From assembly GCF_015207375.1 (NCBI RefSeq), contig NZ_JADEWY010000078.1:1-33044 (forward strand): a stretch of 33,044 bases of DNA. The letters run 5' to 3'. The DNA is from Coleofasciculus sp. LEGE 07092. GTDB lineage: Bacteria; Cyanobacteriota; Cyanobacteriia; Cyanobacteriales; Coleofasciculaceae. Under the pieces are notes generated by a model. It was not told the origin of the DNA and searched no databases. It worked only from the letters and a program-made list of their open reading frames with translations. A program made the translations under genes and the position numbers. Shown in pieces: positions 27,135 through 33,044 of the stretch (positions within the stretch are counted from its first letter, which is position 1; the number at the start of each line of letters is the position of its first letter).

Positions 27135-28892
27135 CTAGAACATCCGATCAAATCGGTCAAGTCGTCTGAGTAAACGGATTAGGACAAATGCCATAATTGC
27201 TGCCATTACGGCAACGACCACAGCTAGCCCTACCTTACCATTGACAAACAAGATAGTAGCCGACAATGTAAACGCACTGACTAGTAAAGCATAGTTGGTT
27301 CCCAACTGAATACTACTCATGCGTCGCAGGATGCGATCAGATTCGATAGACCGCACGCGCAGGCGTAGGTCCCCCCGTTCTAATTTCTCAATGGTATCTT
27401 CAATTCGCCGAGGCAAACCAAGTGCCGTACTACTTACTTGTGCAGCTTGGCGTCCGAGTTCGTTTAAGAAACTGTTGCCGTCAGGACTTTTACCGTTGGT
27501 CATAATCTGTAGTGCAAAAGGTTTTGCCACTTCCATAAAATTAAACTCTGGGTCTAAGCCTTTTCCCACACCCTCTAAGGTCGAAAATGCTCGCATCACA
27601 AAAGTGAAGGTTGCCGGAAAGCGAAACGGTTGGTCGTAGGCAATTTCATAGAGATCTTCGCTAATTGCACTGACCGACTGTTCCTCGAAGGGCTTATCCA
27701 TAAAATGCTCTAGCATATACTGAATCGAGCGCCGGACGGGTCCCATATCATCAACGGGTGAAAGCGCACCTAAGGCAACCAGTGACGTAACCACTCGGTC
27801 AGCATTTTTTTGGGCAATACCAAAGAGCGTCTCCATCAATTGTTCGCGAACATTCGTTTTAATGCGTCCCATCATGCCGAAGTCATAGAAGATTAAAGAA
27901 CCTTCAGGACTGACCGCGATATTACCCGGATGGGGGTCGGCATGAAAGAAACCATCGTTCAGCAACTGTTGCAGGTAAGCTTTTGCTCCAAGTTGAGCCA
28001 GCAACTTCCGATCCAAACCTGCCGCTTCTAGGGCTTCGTAATGGCTGATTTTAATCCCTGGCATATATTCCAGAGTTAAGACCCTCTGGGACGTGTAACG
28101 CCAGTAGACTCGGGGAACTTTCACCCAATCATACTCACGGAAATTGCGGCGGAACGTATCAGCATTGCGACCTTCGCTGAGATATTCAATCTCTTCCCAC
28201 AGAATGCGGCAGCACTCCTCATAAATGCCTATCCAGTCCCGACCGCGACCCCAGTCAGGATGATTTTGGAAGTAACGGGCAATTCCTTTGAGAATTTGTA
28301 GATCGATGGTGAAAAGTTTCCGCAAACCGGGTCGCTGTACCTTAACCACCACGTCTTCATCGCTATGCAACTGGGCTTTATGAACTTGCCCCAAGCTAGC
28401 AGCAGCCAATGGGATCGGCTCGAAACTACGGAAAAGTTCTGCTACTGACTTTCCTAAGTCTTGTTTGATAATTACTTCAACTTGCTCATAGCTGAATGCC
28501 GGAACTCGATCTTGAAGCTTGGAAAGTTCCTCTACATATTCGCTGGGAAATAAATCTGCACGGGTAGAAAATAGTTGTCCGACTTTGATAAACGTTGGTC
28601 CTAAATCTAAAAACTTATCCCGAATCCAGATTGCCTGCACTTTTCGTCTAGCAGCCCGTTTAGCATCTGTCATGCCGCCTGGATAACTCCAAGGTTTACT
28701 GTCGAGCCACAAGCCAGACAACAGGGTTAAGACGAACGCCCAAATGTCAACAAATCGTCGATGACGGGAGTAGCTTTCCCGATTCCAACGATACGCTTTG
28801 TCATTATGTACCTTGACTAGGGAACGTTGGCTAGACACCTCTCGTTCCTTATATTGCTGGAGGTTAACATAGTCATTAGAAACAGCAGACAC
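27135..28892 (-). CDS. ABC1/UbiB-family atypical kinase, 585 aa
   Basis: Member of the ABC1/ADCK/UbiB family; in chloroplasts and cyanobacteria relatives tune prenylquinone metabolism. The family signature [16 protein letters not shown] contains the KxGQ motif (Lys103-Gln106), followed by the alanine-rich loop [11 protein letters not shown] (163-173), the ATP-side Lys184 ([10 protein letters not shown]), the catalytic HADPHPGN and the metal-binding YDFGMMGR. Two hydrophobic C-terminal helices (about 535-575) suggest membrane attachment. Start is GTG at 28892. It is followed by the PP2C gene 34 bp downstream. Partners in quinone synthesis are not in the window. Confidence 0.93.
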   Translation of the reverse strand: MSAVSNDYVNLQQYKEREVSSQRSLVKVHNDKAYRWNRESYSRHRRFVDIWAFVLTLLSGLWLDSKPWSYPGGMTDAKRAARRKVQAIWIRDKFLDLGPTFIKVGQLFSTRADLFPSEYVEELSKLQDRVPAFSYEQVEVIIKQDLGKSVAELFRSFEPIPLAAASLGQVHKAQLHSDEDVVVKVQRPGLRKLFTIDLQILKGIARYFQNHPDWGRGRDWIGIYEECCRILWEEIEYLSEGRNADTFRRNFREYDWVKVPRVYWRYTSQRVLTLEYMPGIKISHYEALEAAGLDRKLLAQLGAKAYLQQLLNDGFFHADPHPGNIAVSPEGSLIFYDFGMMGRIKTNVREQLMETLFGIAQKNADRVVTSLVALGALSPVDDMGPVRRSIQYMLEHFMDKPFEEQSVSAISEDLYEIAYDQPFRFPATFTFVMRAFSTLEGVGKGLDPEFNFMEVAKPFALQIMTNGKSPDGNSFLNELGRQAAQVSSTALGLPRRIEDTIEKLERGDLRLRVRSIESDRILRRMSSIQLGTNYALLVSAFTLSATILFVNGKVGLAVVVAVMAAIMAFVLIRLLRRLDRFDRMF

Positions 28893-29018
28893 TCGGCTTC
28901 CTAAACAATCGTTTCAAAAAAGTCTTAATAAAAACTCAACAACTCATTTTCTGTTTAGGGAGCATTGCAAATTTGGGAGAATTTCACTCAGCAACACTAC
29001 ACAAAACTTAAAAAACAA

Positions 29019-29342
29019 TCAGGGAGTAGATTGATTGCGGTAAAGTTGTAATTCAGTTCGCAGTCGCGCTATTTCAGATCGGAGTTCATCGATAGTCGCT
29101 TGCATATCAACGCCTTGGGAATCGGCTGACACCGTAGTAGAACTCCAATCCATGGACGCTTCAGATTCCCGTTGCGCCCTTTCCATGACTTGTTCAGTAA
29201 ACTGCCGCAGATGCTCCCGCTGTTCTGCATCGAATTTACCAAGTTCGCTCAGGGCATTCGTTAAGGAGTCTTCTAAGCGCTCGTTCAGGACTTGAGCTAC
29301 TGCTCTGCCGACGAAAAAGGCATGAAGTACAGGATGGCTCAT
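29019..29342 (-). CDS. DUF6825-family small protein, 107 aa
   Basis: The sequence MSHPVLHAFFVGRAVAQVLN, RLEDSLTNALSELGKFDAEQ, REHLRQFTEQVMERAQ is that of a small helical family found across cyanobacteria (DUF6825 in my memory). The C-terminus (TIDELRSEIARLRTELQLYR) is a short coiled coil. No signal peptide, though the GRAVAQVL part may be amphipathic. Function unknown. Its start is next to the hsdR fragment, which begins about 49 bp away on the other strand. Confidence 0.75.
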   Translation of the reverse strand: MSHPVLHAFFVGRAVAQVLNERLEDSLTNALSELGKFDAEQREHLRQFTEQVMERAQRESEASMDWSSTTVSADSQGVDMQATIDELRSEIARLRTELQLYRNQSTP

Positions 29343-29390
29343 AGCAAAATTTCTTTAGTATCCGTAACAAATTATAACGTGCTTACAGAA

Positions 29391-30266
29391 ATGATGCTAA
29401 TGCAAACCATTGCTAGGGCAAATCGGGTGTTTGGGGAAAAAGTAAACGGGCTGATTGTAGACTATATCGGTGTGTTCCGCGACTTGCAAAAAGCCTTAGC
29501 GATTTACGGTTCAGCATCCGGTGGTGGTGTAGAAGCAGGGGATACTCCGGTACAATCGAAAGCAGCCCTAGTGGATGAATTGAGAAATGCGATCGCAAAT
29601 ACTCAAAAATTCTGCACTGAACGGGGTATCAATTCCATCGGCACCTTAAATTATGTCATTCCCGACTCTACCGAACTGATTGATTTAAGCCAAATCGACT
29701 TTGACACCCTCCAAGCCCGATTTAACCAAGGGTATAAACGCACCGCCGCCGAAACCCTCAGAGGGGCAATTAACGACCAACTCACCCAGATGGTACGCCT
29801 CAATAAAAGCCGGATGAATTACCTCGACAAGTTCCAACAAATGATTGATCAGTATAATGCTGGTTGTCGCAACGTGGAAACCTTCTTTGCTGAGTTAGTG
29901 GAGTTTGCCCAGGAATTACAAGTTGAGGATAAACGGGCGATAGCTGAGAATCTAGAAGAAGAAGAACTAGCGATTTTCGACCTACTAACCAAACCAGATA
30001 TTACCTTAACCGAAACAGAAAAGCTAGACCTTAAGAAGGTAGCAAGGGAATTGTTAGACACCCTCAAACAGGAAAAACTGGTGCTGGATTGGCACAGGAG
30101 GCAGCAATCGAAGGTAGCAGTTAAAGTGGCAATTGAGGAAATTTTAGACCAACTTCCCGAAAATTATTCAACTGAGGTATACCAGCGCAAGTGCGAAGAA
30201 GTCTATCAGCACGTCTATGAATCTTACTCAGGTGTAGGACGCAGTATTTATAATGTAGTGGCTTAA
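29391..30266 (+). pseudogene. hsdR: C-terminal part of type I restriction subunit HsdR
   Basis: The frame begins in MLMQTIARANRVFGEKVNGL, which is the last helicase motif (QTIARANR) and following stretch of HsdR, and continues with IVDYIGVFRDLQKALAIYG, then about 250 residues of the HsdR C-terminal helical region. The N-terminal nuclease and most helicase domains are missing (normal HsdR is about 1000 residues), and no hsdM/hsdS is near. An ATG at 29391 exists but has no clear ribosome binding site; similarity to HsdR starts a few codons after it. I read it as a truncated remnant, although the remaining 290 codons are intact. Confidence 0.7.
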
Positions 30267-30437
30267 GGAAAAATATGGCAAAAAGTCAGGCATCGTAATG
30301 CCCTTTCAGCATCAGTACCTATCCATTACTAAGGAGGGAATATAAGGAATAACTTTTATTTTTGGAGGTTCGGGGAGGGCAGAAGCCTATCAATGACATA
30401 AAATAGAAAGGTTGTCAAAATTTCAGGACTGAGGATC

Positions 30438-30611
30438 ATGGCTGTTCCCAAGAAGAAAACATCGAAGTCAAAACGAGACAAGCGCCGAGCCACCTGGAGA
30501 GGCAAAGCAGCACTAGAAGCTCAAAAAGCACTTTCTCTCGGCAAAGCAGTTTTGAGCGGACGTTCTACCTTCATCTATCCGGCTCAAGAGGAAGAAGAAG
30601 AAGAAGTCTAA
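30438..30611 (+). CDS. rpmF: 50S ribosomal protein L32, 57 aa
   Basis: Short gene: starts [20 protein letters not shown], typical of L32, and ends in a run of six glutamates plus Val ([10 protein letters not shown]). GAGG at 30431-30434 lies just before the ATG. Part of the large ribosomal subunit. The family's usual length is 55-60 residues. The acidic tail is longer than in E. coli but common in cyanobacteria. A stem (30633-30656) follows the stop. Confidence 0.95.
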   Translation: MAVPKKKTSKSKRDKRRATWRGKAALEAQKALSLGKAVLSGRSTFIYPAQEEEEEEV

Positions 30612-30632
30612 AAGTCAGCCGTATCGAGCTAA

Positions 30633-30664
30633 CCGCCTGCCACTACGGATAGGCGGGGATTTTC
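30633..30664 (+). terminator. Likely terminator after rpmF
   Basis: CCGCCT (30633-30638) pairs with AGGCGG (30651-30656) around a 12-nt loop, followed by GGATTTTC. Modest stem and T-tract, so only probable. Confidence 0.5.
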
Positions 30665-30882
30665 ATCTATCAACTGCGGGGCGGAAATAAGTGACCAGCT
30701 AAAATCCCCCTTGTCCTCCTTGTCTCTCTTGAGGTGGTCAAAAACTTTTGACGAAATGTACTAGTACAGGCTGGCATAAATAACTGACCCGCTCAATACT
30801 TCCCCGTCTCCCCCGCCTTCTTTTCCGGATAGGTGGTGTATCTCCAAGAATAAAGCAATGGTAGATGCACCCTGATAATTTT
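30665..30882. other. Gene-free stretch with an imperfect direct repeat
   Basis: No convincing ORF on either strand. GGCGGAAATAAGTGACCAGC (30680 onward) and GGCATAAATAACTGACCCGC (30773 onward) match at 16 of 20 positions and lie 93 bp apart; each is followed by a C-rich run. Purpose unknown. Could belong to a small untranslated transcript ending at 30914. Confidence 0.45.
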
Positions 30883-30914
30883 AACCCCTGGCTGTAGAGG
30901 TTCAGGGGTTTTTT
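30883..30914 (+). terminator. Strong intrinsic terminator with no gene directly upstream
   Basis: AACCCCTG (30883-30890) / CAGGGGTT (30903-30910), 8 bp perfect, followed by TTTT. The nearest plus-strand gene is rpmF 270 bp upstream, which already has a hairpin of its own, so this may close an unannotated small RNA. Confidence 0.8.
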
Positions 30915-30936
30915 ATAGATAGAAGGAATAAGCACC

Positions 30937-31039
30937 AAAGCTACTCAGTTAGATATGTCTAATCGTGAGTAGCTTTCAGTAGGTCTTATGCTCATCAATA
31001 GTAAACAATGAACAGGATAAGTTGCCTGTGAAGGCAACT
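30937..31039. other. Two stable hairpins downstream of the 66-aa gene
   Basis: AAAGCTACTCA (30937-30947) / TGAGTAGCTTT (30966-30976), 11 bp perfect with an inner TTAGA/TCTAA stem, and AGTTGCCT (31020-31027) / AGGCAACT (31032-31039), 8 bp perfect, loop GTGA. The second one starts only 4 nt after the stop of the minus-strand gene and may protect or end its transcript; neither has a T-run. Confidence 0.65.
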
Positions 31040-31043
31040 CCAC

Positions 31044-31244
31044 TTAGCTTAGGGAAGCGCGGCTGCGGTCATAGCTGTCACGGAAGCTGGAAGGGGGCTT
31101 GCCTTGAATGTGATTCCAGTAGTCAACGTTGTCAAGTTCTATGCCCGCTTCAGCAGCAGTACGACCGAGCATGGATTGTTGGCGATTTTTGATGCAGTGG
31201 TGGTGGCGCATCATCAACGCACGAGCTTGTTCTTGAGTAGACAT
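31044..31244 (-). CDS. Conserved small cyanobacterial protein, 66 aa
   Basis: The sequence MSTQEQARALMMRHHHCIKN, RQQSMLGRTAAEAGIE and YWNHIQGKPPSSFRDSYDRS looks like a small protein I have seen conserved in filamentous cyanobacteria, without an assigned function. It has a basic, His-rich N-terminal helix (RHHHCIKNRQQ) and ends in SASLS-type sequence; no membrane helix. GGAG lies about 10 nt before the ATG. Long A/T-rich upstream region, tight hairpin right after the stop. Confidence 0.6.
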   Translation of the reverse strand: MSTQEQARALMMRHHHCIKNRQQSMLGRTAAEAGIELDNVDYWNHIQGKPPSSFRDSYDRSRASLS

Positions 31245-31572
31245 ACTTAGTATTCTCCGATTGCTTTAGTGACGTTTGACTGAATGAATTTTCCCTTACA
31301 AAATAACTATATCAGATAATTTCTGTAACAATTACTACAAAACGTTTATATTTATAAAACTTAATCTATTTTCTTAGAAACCTAAGGGGTATGGGGTTGA
31401 TTAAAATACCCCCCACCTTCCTCACCTTCCTCACCTACCTTCCCTACTCCCAGCCTAATCAGAGTTTGTGAGCTACTGATCTGATACCCAGGCAGAACTT
31501 TTTATAAATTCTCGGAGTTGACCTGAGAAATAAATAGAGAAGCATTTATCCCAACGGTTGGGTAAAACGATT
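31245..31572. promoter_or_regulatory. Divergent spacer of the 66-aa gene and the TIGR04222-type gene
   Basis: About 330 bp, A/T-rich near the 66-aa gene (31300-31380) and C-rich in the middle (CCTCACCTTCCTCACC-type runs at 31410-31440). Holds the promoters of both divergent genes; no specific box is certain. Confidence 0.4.
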
Positions 31573-33044
31573 ATGAATGTTCAGCAAGCGGAACTTTACC
31601 GACGTATTCAAGCATTTTCCTTAGACGAACCCGATACCAACCAGCCCTTCACCCAGCGATTAGCGCGAGAGAACCGCTGGAGTGCCAGGTACACCCAGCG
31701 CGTCACCGACGAATACAAGAAGTTTGTTTTTCTAGCGGCTGCGGCTGGGCATCCGGTTGCACCATCGGATCAAGTCGATCAAGTTTGGCACCTGCACTTG
31801 CTCTACACCCACTCCTATTGGGGTGAGTTTTGCCCAAACATCTTGCAGATGCCATTTCACCACAGTCCGAGTCGTGGGGGCAAAAGCGAGCATCACAAAT
31901 TTTATGATTGGTACAGCAAGACGTTAGCAAGTTACGAATCTTTTTTCGGACACGCCCCACCCGCCGATATCTGGACTCCCGCTCATATCCGGTTCGCTGG
32001 CAATGTTGATTTTGTGCGCGTGAACGCACAGCAGACTTGGCTGCTACCCAAGCCCCACCTTAGAACCTTACCGAAGCTCCATCTAGACCAACGAGTTTCT
32101 GCCATCTTGCTGTTCGTGCTGGTTGTGACTATCACGGGTTGCGAACCGTTGCTCTCGACAGGCATTAGGAATCCCCTTAATTTCACAGGTTCAGAATTTC
32201 TGAGGTTTTACCTGTTGGTGGCAAGTGCTGTCTTTCTCGTGGCGTACTGTCTACGCTGGTATCTGCGACAACCTGCTGCAAATTTCTCTAGTAGTACTGT
32301 TTCCCTGGATACCTATGAGACAGCCTACTTGGTTGGTGGGAAAAACAAAGTGATAGAGACTGCGATCGCTAGCTTAGTGCAACGCGGACATCTAAAGCCG
32401 CAGCCTACAACACGAAGCTTAATTCTAGAAAAGCCCCTGCCTGCGGACAGTCATCCTCTCGAACGAGCGATCGCAAAGGTGATCAAAACTGATGGACGGA
32501 TTGAACGAGTCAAAGCTTCCGTTAGCACAACGATAAACCAAATTTGCGATCGCCAAATTTGCGATCGCCTGCAACACCTCCACCTCCTGGTTAGCAAAAA
32601 TCAAGCCAAAGTCGCACAACAATTACCTGCAATGGCAGTTTTTGCCGTGTTGCTTTTAGGTATCAGCAAGATTGGCGTTGGTATTTCACGGGGCAAGCCA
32701 GTCGGTTTCCTGTTTATGTTATGTCTCTTCACTGCGATCGTTGGTTTGGGATTTCTCTATATACCAGTTTTCCGCAGTCGGTATGGCGATCGCGTCCTGG
32801 CAGATATCCAAAATCGTCATGCACACCTTAAACAAACCTCCACTAGCAGTACATCGACAGATCCTCAACTAGTACTGGCATTTGCCCTGTTTGGTACTGG
32901 AGTTTTAGCAGGCAGTTCTTTAAATGATTTACGGCAGGTTCTAACTCCTCCACCAAGTTCTTCTGGTGGCGATAGTGGTGGTGGTGGCTGCGGTGGTGGC
33001 GGTGGCTGCGGTGGCGGCTGTGGCGGCGGTGGCGGCTGTGGCGG
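31573..33044 (+). CDS. TIGR04222-type membrane protein with GRDP-like N-terminus, 5' part (490+ codons, open at the window edge)
   Basis: The frame is open from ATG 31573 to the last base. Residues 1-150 have DQVWHLHLLYTHSYW (72-78 region, VWHLH), then HHSPS...YDWYSKTLASYE, resembling the start of plant/bacterial glycine-rich domain proteins (GRDP, DUF1399). Hydrophobic segments near 177-190, 212-232, 353-370 and 377-400 make it an integral membrane protein; the part between them (TYETAYLVGG, TAIASLVQRGHL) is the TIGR04222 pattern. The tail from about residue 464 is almost only Gly and Cys (GGGCGGG type), as in that family. Two copies of QICDR (residues 324-333) arise from a 15-bp tandem DNA duplication. 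Function unknown; the end lies outside the window. Confidence 0.78.
   Translation, partial: MNVQQAELYRRIQAFSLDEPDTNQPFTQRLARENRWSARYTQRVTDEYKKFVFLAAAAGHPVAPSDQVDQVWHLHLLYTHSYWGEFCPNILQMPFHHSPSRGGKSEHHKFYDWYSKTLASYESFFGHAPPADIWTPAHIRFAGNVDFVRVNAQQTWLLPKPHLRTLPKLHLDQRVSAILLFVLVVTITGCEPLLSTGIRNPLNFTGSEFLRFYLLVASAVFLVAYCLRWYLRQPAANFSSSTVSLDTYETAYLVGGKNKVIETAIASLVQRGHLKPQPTTRSLILEKPLPADSHPLERAIAKVIKTDGRIERVKASVSTTINQICDRQICDRLQHLHLLVSKNQAKVAQQLPAMAVFAVLLLGISKIGVGISRGKPVGFLFMLCLFTAIVGLGFLYIPVFRSRYGDRVLADIQNRHAHLKQTSTSSTSTDPQLVLAFALFGTGVLAGSSLNDLRQVLTPPPSSSGGDSGGGGCGGGGGCGGGCGGGGGCG

Noticed and set aside
30738..30938. Minus-strand 66-codon frame
   Set aside because: Runs through an intrinsic terminator and a repeat; composition is not protein-like and no ribosome binding site precedes it.
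31703..32622. Several minus-strand frames of 65-108 codons
   Set aside because: Shadows of the long plus-strand TIGR04222-type frame that runs off the right edge.

Overview
The window is chromosomal DNA of a cyanobacterium. It carries the allophycocyanin core operon (apcE-apcA-apcB-apcC), many GCGATCGC (HIP1) octamers, CCCCACT-type heptamer tandem repeats, nested CCCCCTT/AAGGGGG palindromes, and many cyanobacterium-typical families (DUF1816, DUF6825, WD40 Ser/Thr kinase, GUN4 lipoprotein remnant). The four linker repeats of ApcE predict a large, five-cylinder phycobilisome core. That core, the repeat load and the coiled-coil genes suggest a filamentous form, but genus cannot be fixed from this sequence alone.

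Layout. 1-1.2 kb: a SAM methyltransferase (-). 1.6-7.05 kb: apcEABC (+), ending in a clear rho-independent terminator. 7.2-8.5 kb: a tiny hydrophobic ORF and the SEDS polymerase ftsW, then a PAS-domain remnant. 8.8-11.1 kb: an arsenite methyltransferase of the arsenosugar type and a family-4 glycosyltransferase. 11.3-14.3 kb (-): a zinc-ribbon/Ser-Thr kinase/WD40 protein and an exported GH10 xylanase. 14.6-18.3 kb is an eroded accessory stretch: a PD-(D/E)XK nuclease-like gene, a DUF559 fragment, an IS4-family remnant, a truncated IS630-type ORF, two small hypotheticals, nested palindromes and a GUN4 lipoprotein pseudogene.

18.7-20.8 kb: two tandem paralogous coiled-coil proteins, candidate filament formers. 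20.9-24.8 kb (-): a membrane-anchored Ser/Thr kinase, a GIY-YIG-like protein, a hypothetical and an exported TPR protein. 25.0-29.3 kb: an ECF-like ABC ATPase, a CpcD-DUF1816 fusion, a PP2C phosphatase, an ABC1/UbiB-family kinase and a DUF6825 protein. 29.4-30.3 kb: an orphan HsdR C-terminus. 30.4 kb: rpmF (57 aa). 31.0 kb: a 66-aa conserved small protein. 31.6 kb to the window edge: a TIGR04222-type membrane protein, open at the right edge, with a GRDP-like N-terminus and a Cys/Gly-rich tail.

Connections. The apc operon builds the phycobilisome core. About 19 kb away, the CpcD-DUF1816 protein carries an N-terminal domain strongly resembling the phycobilisome-docking domain of ferredoxin-NADP reductase (PetH), so it may bring a new cargo to the antenna. 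Two kinases and one PP2C phosphatase provide phospho-signalling. The accessory middle shows repeated invasion by short palindromic or iterated repeats, two of which appear to be inserted in frame inside protein-coding genes. All family assignments come from reading motifs by eye and memory; no database search was run.
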